From the NCBI RefSeq assembly GCF_001956215.1, contig NZ_MRTQ01000017.1:49043-113042 (forward strand): a stretch of DNA of 64,000 nt, in the 5' to 3' direction. The translations under genes and the position numbers were made by a program. Below the pieces are notes generated by a model. That model had not been told where the DNA came from. It was given only the letters and a program-made list of their open reading frames with translations, and made no database searches. Origin of the DNA: Paenibacillus sp. FSL R5-0490. GTDB lineage: Bacteria > Bacillota > Bacilli > Bacillales > Cytobacillaceae. This document shows, one piece after another, positions 15,912-24,484 of this stretch. The number at the start of each line of letters is the position of its first letter. Positions within the stretch are counted from its first letter, which is position 1.

Positions 15912-17375
15912 TTATTTTAAGGATTTTTCAAAGTCTGCAAACTGTTTTTCAACTTCAATAGATGGCTTCTCAGTCAGAAGACTCACCACGATGACGGCAA
16001 TTAAGCTGGCAGCAAAGCCTGGAATCATTTCATAAAGGAAGTCGGATAAGCCGGCTTGAGACCAAATGATGACAGTGCTTGCTCCAATAATCATCCCTGC
16101 TAATGCTCCCCATCTTGTCATGCGCTTCCAGTATAAGCTGAGAATGATAAGCGGACCGAAAGCGGATCCGAAACCAGCCCATGCATAACCCACAAGGTCG
16201 AGAATCGTTTCATTTTTCTCCCATGAGATAAATAATGCAATGACAGAAACCAGCAATACAGAAAATCTTCCTATTGTAACCAATTCTTTATCTGTAGCAG
16301 AGCGGCGGAAGAATGTCTTATATAAATCTTCCGTTAATGAGCTTGATGTTACTAGCAGCTGTGATGAGATGGTACTCATGATAGCCGCAAGGATTGCCGA
16401 GATTAAAAAACCGGTAATGATCGGGTGGAATAAGACCTCGCCAAGGAGGATGAAGATCGTTTCGGGATCTTCGATGCTAATCCCTGTATCCGCCACATAA
16501 GCAATTCCCACAAAACCAGTCAGCATAGCGCCAATACTCGAGAAAATCATCCAGCCCATCCCAATGCGGGTGGCTTTCTTGATTTCTTTAACAGAACTGA
16601 TAGCCATAAAGCGGACGATAATATGAGGCTGCCCAAAATAGCCAAGGCCCCATGCAAAAAGGGATACGATGCCTAATAGACTTGTCCCTTTAAAGATATC
16701 AAGGAAAGCCGGATTGATTGTTCTGGCAGTATCAATTGCCGGCCCAAATCCTCCTACATGAAAAAGGGTTACGATTGGTACAAGAATGAGGGCAAGAAAC
16801 ATAATCAAACCCTGAACAAAGTCTGTCCAGCTAACCGCAAGAAATCCTCCAAAAAGTGTATACGCAACCACAACACCTGTAATGATCCATAAACCTGTGT
16901 GGTAGTCCAGCCCGAAAGTGCTCTGGAATAAAACTCCCCCGGAAACCATGCCTGATGATACATAAAAGGTAAAGAAAATTAAGATAACTAATCCCGAAAT
17001 CAGGCGAAGGATTTTGGAAGTATCCCCGAATCGGTTTTCTAAATAACCGGGAATCGTAATAGAATCATTGGCTACCTCAGTATACGTGCGGAGCCTTGGT
17101 GCCACATAGATCCAGTTTGCCCATGCTCCAAGAGTCAAGCCGATGACAATCCAGGAAGCGCTTAGGCCAGTGGCATACATGGCTCCAGGAAGACCCATCA
17201 AAAGCCATCCGCTCATATCGGAAGCTCCCGCACTTAAAGCGGTTACCGCAGGACCCAATGTTCGTCCTCCGAGCATGTAATCTGATAGATTGGAAGTCCG
17301 TTTATACGCATAATAGCCAATCCAAAGCATTCCAATCATATACACAGTAATGGATATAATTAATGCATAATCCAT
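15912..17375 (-). CDS. putP: Sodium/proline symporter
   Basis: 487-residue SSS-family transporter, the usual length, with about 13 hydrophobic helices. Family motifs include GYYAYKRTSNLSDYMLGGR at the N-terminus, LSAGASDMSGWLLMGLPGA, and the sodium-site region ILAAIMSTISSQLLVTSS. It imports proline with sodium across the plasma membrane. Its place between the proline dehydrogenase and PutR genes points to nutritional PutP rather than osmotic OpuE, though the two are close relatives. It starts behind AAAGGAGG. Confidence 0.92.
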   Translation of the reverse strand: MDYALIISITVYMIGMLWIGYYAYKRTSNLSDYMLGGRTLGPAVTALSAGASDMSGWLLMGLPGAMYATGLSASWIVIGLTLGAWANWIYVAPRLRTYTEVANDSITIPGYLENRFGDTSKILRLISGLVILIFFTFYVSSGMVSGGVLFQSTFGLDYHTGLWIITGVVVAYTLFGGFLAVSWTDFVQGLIMFLALILVPIVTLFHVGGFGPAIDTARTINPAFLDIFKGTSLLGIVSLFAWGLGYFGQPHIIVRFMAISSVKEIKKATRIGMGWMIFSSIGAMLTGFVGIAYVADTGISIEDPETIFILLGEVLFHPIITGFLISAILAAIMSTISSQLLVTSSSLTEDLYKTFFRRSATDKELVTIGRFSVLLVSVIALFISWEKNETILDLVGYAWAGFGSAFGPLIILSLYWKRMTRWGALAGMIIGASTVIIWSQAGLSDFLYEMIPGFAASLIAVIVVSLLTEKPSIEVEKQFADFEKSLK

Positions 17376-17427
17376 TTTGTCAGCCTCCTTTTTGTTGGTT
17401 TAACAAAATATTTAGATAAAATAAGCG

Positions 17428-17455
17428 ATGAGAAAGCAGTGGTTTGCTTTCTCAT
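17428..17455 (-). promoter_or_regulatory. Hairpin between putB and putP
   Basis: ATGAGAAAGCA (17428-17438) and TGCTTTCTCAT (17445-17455) form an 11-bp perfect stem with a 6-nt loop. No strong T tract follows on the minus strand, so it looks like a processing or attenuating element within the operon. Confidence 0.5.
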
Positions 17456-17519
17456 TACCTAGAAATCAAGAATGGTTTCTTTTATTATAGTTATTATTTA
17501 ATATTTTGGAAGAAAAATA

Positions 17520-18437
17520 TTATTTTTTGAAAATGCCCTTAAAAGCAAATGCAATATTAGCCGGCCGTTCAGCAAGCCTTCTCATGAAATAGCCATACCA
17601 GTCCATGCCGTATGGTACATAGACACGCATCTTATAGCCTTGCTTTGCCAGTTCCAGCTGTGTTTTATTCCTCATGCCATATAGCATTTGGAATTCAAAG
17701 CGATTGTTTGGAATGTTATGCTTCTTTGCTAATTTTTTTGTGTACTCGATGATCTGATCATCGTGGGAAGCTATCGCTGTATAGTTTCCGTTTAAGAGAC
17801 TCTGTTCTATTAATTTCTTATAGTTTTCATCAACATCTGTCTTCTCAGGAAATGCATGCTCCGGTGCTTCTTTATAAGCGCCTTTTACCAGTCTTAAGAA
17901 GGGCTGATATTTCCCCAGATCCTCCAGGTCGTTTTCAGTCCGGTACAGGTACGCCTGCAGAACGGTACTCACACAGCTGTACTTTTCTTTAAACTGTTTA
18001 AACAAATCGATCGTTGCCTGGCAGCGAGGCACATCCTCCATATCAATTGTCACCATAATCTTATGCTTCTCGGCAGTATCAAGAATTCTTGTCATGTTTT
18101 TCACAACGAGGTCATGATCAATATCCAGGCCAAGAGAGGTCATCTTCAGAGATACTTGTGAATCCAGTCCTTCTTTGCTGATCATTTCAATGGTTGAAAT
18201 GCATTCCTCTGTCCGTTCATTTGCCACTTCTACGGAGTCAACAAATTCGCCCAAATGGTCCACTGTTACAGAAAGGCCCTGGTTATTCAGGTCTCTGATA
18301 AAACGGACGCTGCTTTTGAAATCAACTCCGCCTATTAATTTACCTGCGGCAAAACTTCCGCCTCTGTTTTGGGCAATTTTATTCAGTAAGCTATTTTTTG
18401 ATAAATATAGAAAAAAGTCTCTTGTAATCGCTTCCAT
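17520..18437 (-). CDS. putB: Proline dehydrogenase
   Basis: 305 residues of the monofunctional FAD-dependent proline dehydrogenase type, which oxidises proline to pyrroline-5-carboxylate. Seen: the barrel strands VTIDMEDVPRC, LRLVKGAYKE, the ASHDDQ segment and the C-terminal RVYVPYGMDWYGYFMRRLAERPAN flavin motif (split). ATG 18437 is chosen; GGAGGTG lies 11 bases upstream and the frame upstream lacks a site. In B. subtilis putC (P5C dehydrogenase) follows, but here putP is next, so P5C must be oxidised by an enzyme encoded elsewhere. Confidence 0.92.
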   Translation of the reverse strand: MEAITRDFFLYLSKNSLLNKIAQNRGGSFAAGKLIGGVDFKSSVRFIRDLNNQGLSVTVDHLGEFVDSVEVANERTEECISTIEMISKEGLDSQVSLKMTSLGLDIDHDLVVKNMTRILDTAEKHKIMVTIDMEDVPRCQATIDLFKQFKEKYSCVSTVLQAYLYRTENDLEDLGKYQPFLRLVKGAYKEAPEHAFPEKTDVDENYKKLIEQSLLNGNYTAIASHDDQIIEYTKKLAKKHNIPNNRFEFQMLYGMRNKTQLELAKQGYKMRVYVPYGMDWYGYFMRRLAERPANIAFAFKGIFKK

Positions 18438-18698
18438 TTTAACAAGCACCTCCAATGGTTTTATCTTTAGATTAATCTTACAATTCTGTGACAAGTTACG
18501 ACAATGTTCATAAAAAACAAAGATTCTATAATTCTATTGTTGACAGCAGACAATGAAAGGCTGCATTTTCCATATTCCCATGCCCATTAATATGTAAGAA
18601 AAGTTTCCATATTATTGTTTACAATGACAAGCATTTGTATTTAAATAGTAATATAGTTTTGAATATTAACTTATTTCTGAAAACGGGGGTTAGAGAAA
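18438..18698. promoter_or_regulatory. Divergent control region between putB and livJ
   Basis: About 260 bp holding the outward promoters of both operons. Toward livJ, TTTACA (18619-18624) has AT-rich bases 17 bp downstream. Just before the livJ ribosome site, 18671-18685 matches 10 of 15 positions of the CodY box, including an unbroken TTTCTGAAAA core, which would fit CodY control of a branched-chain amino acid importer. Both readings are tentative. Confidence 0.4.
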
Positions 18699-19853
18699 AT
18701 GAGAAAGCAGTTAAAGAAATTTGCTCAATTTACAGCATTGTCCAGTTTGCTTGTCCTCTCTGCATGCGGCGGCAATCAGGCTGCAGGGGATGAGGAAGGG
18801 GAGAGCAGCGGAGGAGCTGTGAAAGCGGATATTGGAGTTATTTCTTATATCAGCGGACCTGGTGCAGCTTATGGTGAAGCTATCACAAATGGCTTAAAGC
18901 TCGCACAGGAAGAAATCAATGGCAAGGGAGAAGTCAAGATTAACCTTGTTATAGAGGATTCCGCCGGGAAGCAGGATCAGGCATTGACAGCAGCGCAAAA
19001 GCTTATGAATTCAGAGAATGTGACTGCCATTATCGGACCTACATTAAGTACAGAAATGAATGTAGTTGGTCCGGAAGCCGACCTCAACGGAGTGCCGATC
19101 ATGGGGACTTCCACAACGGCAGAAGGGATTCCGCAAATTGGGGACTATGTCTTCCGCAACTCACTGCCTGAAGCATTGGCGATTCCGGCTGCAATAGATA
19201 AAGCCATTGAAAAATATGATGCTAAAAAAGTAGCAATTCTATATGGAAATGATGATGTTTTTACAAAATCAGGCTTTGACACAATGAAAAAAGCAGCGGA
19301 AGAGAAGGGCCTGGAAATCTTAACGATTGAAACGTTCCAAAAAGGCCAATCAGATTATAATGCTCAGCTGACAAAAATTAAAGGTTTAAAGCCGGACCTG
19401 ATTCTGGCTTCGGCTCTATACAATGAAGGTGCGGTCATCATGGATCAGGCCAGGAAAATGGGCATTGATGTTCCGTTTGTCGGAGGAAACGGCTTCAATT
19501 CTCCTGAGGTCATCAATATTGCAGGGGATGCAGCGGATGGCCTGATTGTGGCAACTCCATGGTACGGTGAAAAAGAAGATGATAAGGTCAAGGAATTTGT
19601 AAGTAAATATGAAAAAGAATACGGCAAAAAACCGGATCAGTTTGCAGCACAGGCATACGATGCACTTTACATAATGGCAGAGGCATTGAAGAATGCAGGC
19701 GAAGCTGATCGTGATGCCCTACGGGATGCTCTGGCAGAGGTCAAGGGCTTTAATGGAATCCTTGGAGAGTTCTCTTTCGATGAAGAAGGAGATGTTGTGA
19801 TGGATCCGACCGTTTTAGTTATTGAAGAAGGAGCATTTAAGGAATTTAATTAA
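18699..19853 (+). CDS. livJ: Branched-chain amino acid ABC transporter, substrate-binding lipoprotein
   Basis: 384 residues. The signal peptide ends in lipobox LSAC with Cys23, followed by a Gly/Glu/Ser linker, so it is tethered outside the membrane. The periplasmic-binding-protein type I fold is evident: IGVISYISGPGAAYGEAITNG, the IGPTLSTEM ligand loop and YDALYIMAEALKNAG near the end. It delivers leucine/isoleucine/valine-type substrates to LivHM. It is the first gene of a five-gene operon; a hairpin after it (19869-19897) probably lowers expression of the membrane genes relative to this one. Confidence 0.92.
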   Translation: MRKQLKKFAQFTALSSLLVLSACGGNQAAGDEEGESSGGAVKADIGVISYISGPGAAYGEAITNGLKLAQEEINGKGEVKINLVIEDSAGKQDQALTAAQKLMNSENVTAIIGPTLSTEMNVVGPEADLNGVPIMGTSTTAEGIPQIGDYVFRNSLPEALAIPAAIDKAIEKYDAKKVAILYGNDDVFTKSGFDTMKKAAEEKGLEILTIETFQKGQSDYNAQLTKIKGLKPDLILASALYNEGAVIMDQARKMGIDVPFVGGNGFNSPEVINIAGDAADGLIVATPWYGEKEDDKVKEFVSKYEKEYGKKPDQFAAQAYDALYIMAEALKNAGEADRDALRDALAEVKGFNGILGEFSFDEEGDVVMDPTVLVIEEGAFKEFN

Positions 19854-19868
19854 AAAGCTGCGAAAGTG

Positions 19869-19897
19869 AAGCTCTGGCGCCTTCAGTGCCAGAGCTT
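19869..19897 (+). promoter_or_regulatory. Intercistronic hairpin between livJ and livH
   Basis: AAGCTCTGGC (19869-19878) and GCCAGAGCTT (19888-19897) form a 10-bp stem; ACTTTT follows. This is a partial terminator or 3'-end stabiliser typical after binding-protein genes. Confidence 0.65.
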
Positions 19898-19933
19898 ACT
19901 TTTAAGAAAATTACGAGTAAGCAGGTGAATGCC

Positions 19934-20809
19934 GTGTTAATCGAACAATTAATAAACGGAATTACCCTAGGCAGCATTTATGCCATCGTTGCACTTGGGT
20001 TTACATTGGTTTTCGGGGTGCTTGGGATTATCAATATGGCACACGGAGAAATTTTTATGTTCGGAGCCTTCATTGGGGTTGTTGTTACTTCCACTTTTAA
20101 AGGGCCGCTTTGGCTGGCTTTTCTGGCAGCGATTGCGTTAACTGCTGCAATGGGATATCTGCTTGAGCGATTTGCCCTGAGGCCGCTCCGGAATAAACAG
20201 GGTGTATCCCATCTGGCGCCATTGATCAGCACCATTGGTGTATCGATACTGCTGGAAAACCTTTCCCACCATATTTTTGGACCGGGCAACCATCCTTTCC
20301 GTGCTTCTTTTGCGGAAATCAGCTTCCAGATCGGTTCGATAACTGTATATCTTGTGCAGATTGTTATCTTTGTCATTTCTGTTCTTCTCATGTACGCCCT
20401 TTCTTTTTGGCTGGGAAAAACAAAGGCAGGAAAAGCCTTAAGAGCAACTGCTGAAAATCTGGAAACGGCAAGCCTTCTTGGTGTTGATGTCAAAAGAACA
20501 ATTACAATGACGGTTATTATCGCATCGGCAATGGGCGGGATTGCCGGTATCCTTGTCGGAATGGCCTTTAACTCTGTAACGCCGCAGATGGGTTTATCCA
20601 TTGGGCTAAAAGGACTTGCCATCATCATTCTTGGCGGCATGGGGAATGTCAAGGGAGCGATGGCCGGGGGGCTTATCCTTGGTCTGGCCGAAACCTTTGT
20701 CGTTGTCTACGGCGATTCAGGATACAAGGATGCCATCGCTTTTGCGGCCATCATCATCATACTTCTCATCAGGCCGCAGGGATTGTTTGGCCAAAAAATT
20801 TCAGCGTAA
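19934..20809 (+). CDS. livH: Branched-chain amino acid ABC permease LivH
   Basis: 291 residues and about eight membrane helices. The N-terminal NGITLGSIYAIVALGFTLVFGVLGIINMAHGE block (split) is the LivH signature, as is LLGVDVKRTITMT followed by the GMGNVKGAMAGGLILGLAE coupling region. It forms the channel with LivM. GTG 19934 is preferred over an in-frame ATG at 19886, because the latter lies inside the intercistronic hairpin and GCAGGTG precedes the GTG. Confidence 0.92.
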   Translation: MLIEQLINGITLGSIYAIVALGFTLVFGVLGIINMAHGEIFMFGAFIGVVVTSTFKGPLWLAFLAAIALTAAMGYLLERFALRPLRNKQGVSHLAPLISTIGVSILLENLSHHIFGPGNHPFRASFAEISFQIGSITVYLVQIVIFVISVLLMYALSFWLGKTKAGKALRATAENLETASLLGVDVKRTITMTVIIASAMGGIAGILVGMAFNSVTPQMGLSIGLKGLAIIILGGMGNVKGAMAGGLILGLAETFVVVYGDSGYKDAIAFAAIIIILLIRPQGLFGQKISA

Positions 20810-20821
20810 GAAGGTGAACTC

Positions 20822-21799
20822 ATGCTTGCAGAATTAATAAATCCATATTATTTACAGGTAGCTTCTTTTATATTAATCAACATTATATTAGGGGTTAGTA
20901 TTTATATTACTCTATCAACTGGACAGCTTTCACTCGCCAACGCAGGATTTATGGGGATCGGTGCCTACACATCTGCACTATTGACGCTGAATTTTGACCT
21001 TCCGATTATTGTGGGCATACTGGCAGGTACTTTATTGGCAGGTGTTTTCGGAATCCTGATCGGGATACCGACATTAAGGCTTCAGGGTGTTTATCTCGCC
21101 ATTGTTACCCTCGGGTTTGGAGAGGTTATCCGCGTTATTTTTGTAAACTGGGAGTCAATGACAAAGGGAGCTGTCGGTCTATCAGGCATACCGCATATGG
21201 GCCGTGAGCTGCTGAATACATTAAAAGACTTAGGCTTTGATCCGAAAATACTTGGACTTCAAAATAACCAGTTTGTATTTCTGGCTATCTTCCTCATTTT
21301 ATTAGGGGTGACAATCAGCATCATCGCATTTTTCAGAAGGCAGAACCGCTCAAGAGTAGGACGGGCTTTCGCAGCGATTAAGCTGGATGAAAAAGCTGCA
21401 GAATCAATGGGCATCAATATCACGTATTATAAGGTCCTGGCATTTGCACAGGGTGCACTGGTAGCGGGATTTGCAGGTGCACTATTTGCACATGTTCTTG
21501 CATACATAAGTCCTGCCGATTTTGCCTATCACCGTGCAGTTGAGATTCTGATTTTCGCCGTTTTCGGGGGAAGTGAAGTAATCTGGGGACCGGTGTTTGG
21601 GGCGCTCTTTTTAACTGTAATGCCGGAAGTGCTACGATTTATCAGCGAATACCGCTACATGATTTACGGTCTGATCATTATTATTATGATGGCAGTCAGG
21701 CCGCAGGGATTAATTGATGTAAATATTTTAAACTGGGTCAAGCTTAAAACATCAAAGAGGAGGCAAAAGCATGGTACTTCAAGTCAAAAAAGCATGTAA
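20822..21799 (+). CDS. livM: Branched-chain amino acid ABC permease LivM
   Basis: 325 residues with 8-9 membrane helices. LivM signatures: STGQLSLANAGFMGIGAYTSALL near the N-terminus, LQGVYLAIVTLGFGEVIRV, and FGGSEVIWGPVFGALFLT near the end. It begins 12 bp after livH behind AGAAGGTG and its last 29 bases overlap the start of livG, implying coupled translation and matched subunit amounts. Confidence 0.93.
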   Translation: MLAELINPYYLQVASFILINIILGVSIYITLSTGQLSLANAGFMGIGAYTSALLTLNFDLPIIVGILAGTLLAGVFGILIGIPTLRLQGVYLAIVTLGFGEVIRVIFVNWESMTKGAVGLSGIPHMGRELLNTLKDLGFDPKILGLQNNQFVFLAIFLILLGVTISIIAFFRRQNRSRVGRAFAAIKLDEKAAESMGINITYYKVLAFAQGALVAGFAGALFAHVLAYISPADFAYHRAVEILIFAVFGGSEVIWGPVFGALFLTVMPEVLRFISEYRYMIYGLIIIIMMAVRPQGLIDVNILNWVKLKTSKRRQKHGTSSQKSM

Positions 21800-22544
21800 A
21801 AACTTTGGCGGGCTGAGTGCCCTGTCTGATGTCTCGTTCTCTATAAATCAAGGTGAGATCTTTGGGCTGATTGGTCCAAATGGAGCCGGGAAGACAACGA
21901 TGTTCAATCTGATAACATCGATGTTTACTCCTACCTCAGGCGAGATCATTTTTAATGAAGATAATATCAATGGCTTAAAGCCGCACCTGATCACGAAAAA
22001 AGGCATCTGCAGGACATTCCAGAATATTCGCCTGTTTCCGCAGATGACAGCAGAAGAAAACGTGATGGTTGGGGAGCATTGCCGAAGCAAATCAGGGGTT
22101 TTCAGCAGTGTATTCAGGACAAAATCACAGCGGCAGGAAGAAGAGAGAATCCGCAGCAAAGCGAATGAACTATTAGAGTTTGTGGGGCTGGGCGGGTTCG
22201 CGGAAACGGTATCAGACAGCCTCGCATACGGCCAGCAAAGAAGGCTAGAGATTGCCCGTGCGCTGGCCAGCTCTCCTAAGCTTCTGCTGCTCGATGAACC
22301 GGCAGCCGGAATGAATGAAACTGAAACAAGCGAATTATTTCAGCTCATCAAAAAAATTCAGGAACAGGGCGTCACGGTCCTGCTGATTGAGCATGATATG
22401 CCGCTTGTCATGAAATTATGCGACCGTATTGCCGTCCTTAATTTCGGCAAGAAGATTGCTGAAGGCACACCTGCTGAAATCCAGAATAATCCTGATGTCA
22501 TCGAAGCCTATCTCGGCAGTGAGGAGGAGGATATGTATGCTTAA
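21771..22544 (+). CDS. livG: Branched-chain amino acid ABC ATPase LivG
   Basis: 257 residues. Walker A GPNGAGKTT, the ICRTFQNIRLFPQMTAEENV Q-loop region, signature LAYGQQRRLEIARAL, Walker B LLLLDEPAAGMN and switch EHDMPL are intact. It energises LivHM from the cytosolic face as a heterodimer with LivF. ATG 21771 lies within the end of livM behind AAGAGGAGG. It overlaps livF by 8 bp. Confidence 0.93.
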   Translation: MVLQVKKACKNFGGLSALSDVSFSINQGEIFGLIGPNGAGKTTMFNLITSMFTPTSGEIIFNEDNINGLKPHLITKKGICRTFQNIRLFPQMTAEENVMVGEHCRSKSGVFSSVFRTKSQRQEEERIRSKANELLEFVGLGGFAETVSDSLAYGQQRRLEIARALASSPKLLLLDEPAAGMNETETSELFQLIKKIQEQGVTVLLIEHDMPLVMKLCDRIAVLNFGKKIAEGTPAEIQNNPDVIEAYLGSEEEDMYA

Positions 22545-23247
22545 AGTAAATGGGATTAACGCTTTTTACGGGAAAATCCAGGTTCTTAAAAACATCAGCC
22601 TCGAAGTGGAAGAAGGCAGTATTGTTACGATCCTTGGCGCAAATGGTGCAGGGAAGACAACGACCATGAAGTCTATTTCAGGAATGCTTAAGCCTCAAGC
22701 CGGCAGCATTCAATTTCAGGGGCAGGATGTAACGGGACTCAGGCCGGACCAGCTGCTGCGCAAAGGGATTGCCCTTGTTCCGGAGGGCCGCCAGATTCTT
22801 GCCGGAATGACAGTGCTTGAAAACTTGGAAATGGGGGCATACCACCGGAAGGATAATGAAATTGACCGGGATATTAAGAACGTTATGGAGCGTTTTCCCA
22901 TCCTCGAAGAAAGGCAGAAACAGCTTGGCGGAACATTATCCGGCGGACAGCAGCAGATGCTGGCCATTGCGCGGGCCATCCTCAGCAAACCAAAGCTGCT
23001 TCTTCTGGATGAACCGTCAATGGGGCTGGCCCCGCTGATCGTGGCTGACATCTTTAAAATTATAAAAGAAATTAATGAAGCGGGCACGACTGTTTTATTG
23101 GTAGAACAGAATGCAAGGCAGGCCCTGAAAATATCACATTATGGGTACGTCCTGGAAACAGGCAAAATGGTTGCTGAGGGAAGTTCAGAGAAGCTGCTGA
23201 ATGATCCGCGTATCATGGAAGCCTATCTGGGGCGTAAATCAAGTTAA
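22537..23247 (+). CDS. livF: Branched-chain amino acid ABC ATPase LivF
   Basis: 236 residues. Walker A GANGAGKTT, signature LSGGQQQMLAIARAI, Walker B LLLLDEPSMGLAP and switch EQNARQA are complete, and the ALVPEGRQILAGMTVLENL segment is a LivF hallmark. ATG 22537 (MLKVNGINAFYGKIQ) is set by GAGGAGGAGG just upstream, inside the end of livG. It is the last gene of the operon, followed by a strong terminator. Confidence 0.93.
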   Translation: MLKVNGINAFYGKIQVLKNISLEVEEGSIVTILGANGAGKTTTMKSISGMLKPQAGSIQFQGQDVTGLRPDQLLRKGIALVPEGRQILAGMTVLENLEMGAYHRKDNEIDRDIKNVMERFPILEERQKQLGGTLSGGQQQMLAIARAILSKPKLLLLDEPSMGLAPLIVADIFKIIKEINEAGTTVLLVEQNARQALKISHYGYVLETGKMVAEGSSEKLLNDPRIMEAYLGRKSS

Positions 23248-23291
23248 AGATAAAAGGCCGAATCTTTTGATTTGGCCTTTTATCTTTTTTT
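23248..23291 (+). terminator. Terminator of the liv operon
   Basis: AGATAAAAGGCC pairs with GGCCTTTTATCT, followed by six Ts. Confidence 0.9.
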
Positions 23292-23342
23292 CTATTGCAT
23301 TATGATAATAACAGAAATCAACAAGCGAAAACCGGAGGACAA

Positions 23343-24323
23343 ATGAACAAGAGAAAGAAAATCTTTAAAAGGATAATGATAACTTTATTAATTCTCGGCG
23401 TATTTCTATTTTTAAACAACAGCTCCATGCTTACAAAAGAAAGAAACGATAAGCCGCTGCTTCTCGCTCATAGAGGAATGGCACAGACCTTTCATATGGA
23501 AGGGATCACAGGGGAGACGTGTACGGCTGAAAGAATTTACGAGCCTGAGCATAACTTTCTTGAGAATACGATTCCTTCCATGGAAGCAGCTTTTGAGGCC
23601 GGGGCAGACGTAGTCGAACTGGATATTCAGCTTACAAAGGATGGACAATTTGCGGTGTTCCATGATTGGATGCTGGAATGCAGGACAAATGCAAAGGGAA
23701 ATACGAGAGATTATACAATGGGGGAATTAAAAAAACTGGACATTGGATACGGCTATACAGCCGATCACGGAAAAACCCATCCGTTTCGCGGTAAGGGAAT
23801 CGGAATGATGCCAAGCCTGGATGAAGTCTTGAAAGAGTTCACGGAAGGAGAGCTCTTAATCCATATTAAAAGCAATGACTCCCAGGAAGGAGTAAAGCTT
23901 GCTGAATACCTTTCCTTGTTTCCAGCGGAGAGATTGGAGAAGATATCTGTATATGGAGGAGACAATCCAATTGCAGCTCTGAAGGAAGAAATGCCTGGAA
24001 TGCGGGTGATGTCTAAGGCTACATTGAAAGATTGCCTCCTGCCATATATAGGTGCGGGATGGACAGGTTATGTGCCAAATGCCTGCAAAAACACACAGGT
24101 TCATATTCCTGAATCGTATACAAAGCTGATGTGGGGCTGGCCAAATAAGTTCTTGAACCGAATGGATGATGCTGGTACAAGAGTTATAGTGGTTGCAGGG
24201 GACGGCAGCTGGTCGGAAGGATTTGACAAACCGGAAGACCTGAAACGGTTGCCTGCTGGCTATTCAGGTGGCATCTGGACAAACAGGATTGAGCTGATTG
24301 CCCCATTATATAAGAAAGAATAG
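23343..24323 (+). CDS. Membrane-anchored glycerophosphodiester phosphodiesterase
   Basis: 326 residues. A basic N-terminus and one membrane helix (about 9-27) anchor an extracytoplasmic GDPD barrel. Catalytic features: LLAHRGMAQTF, ENTIPSMEAAFEAGADVVELD with the metal-binding Glu and Asp, and VFHD. Such enzymes hydrolyse glycerophosphodiesters, from phospholipid turnover or teichoic acid, to sn-glycerol-3-phosphate and an alcohol. ATG 23343 follows CGGAGGAC; an upstream in-frame ATG at 23295 lies beside the liv terminator and lacks a site. Monocistronic. Confidence 0.87.
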   Translation: MNKRKKIFKRIMITLLILGVFLFLNNSSMLTKERNDKPLLLAHRGMAQTFHMEGITGETCTAERIYEPEHNFLENTIPSMEAAFEAGADVVELDIQLTKDGQFAVFHDWMLECRTNAKGNTRDYTMGELKKLDIGYGYTADHGKTHPFRGKGIGMMPSLDEVLKEFTEGELLIHIKSNDSQEGVKLAEYLSLFPAERLEKISVYGGDNPIAALKEEMPGMRVMSKATLKDCLLPYIGAGWTGYVPNACKNTQVHIPESYTKLMWGWPNKFLNRMDDAGTRVIVVAGDGSWSEGFDKPEDLKRLPAGYSGGIWTNRIELIAPLYKKE

Positions 24324-24352
24324 ACGTCTGGTCTGATCCAGGCGTTTTTAAA
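24324..24352 (+). terminator. Terminator of the phosphodiesterase gene
   Basis: ACGTCTGG and CCAGGCGT (one G-T pair) around a 6-nt loop, then TTTTAAATTTTTT; it starts directly after the stop codon. Confidence 0.75.
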
Positions 24353-24484
24353 TTTTTTCTATGGAATTATTTAAAAATTTCGTAAAAAGGATTATGATAT
24401 GGATAGGATTATTTAGTTTTTCGAAGGATTTTAAGAGTATTATTATACATATATTAACTGCAATTACAGCTTGGGGGACTATAA

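Noticed and set aside
19886..19933. An earlier ATG for livH
   Set aside because: It is buried in the intercistronic hairpin and encodes no part of the family signature.
20616..20837. Long alternative frames inside livH, gltB, recX and the ABC genes
   Set aside because: These are shadows of real genes: no ribosome sites, no family motifs, composition of off-frame translation.
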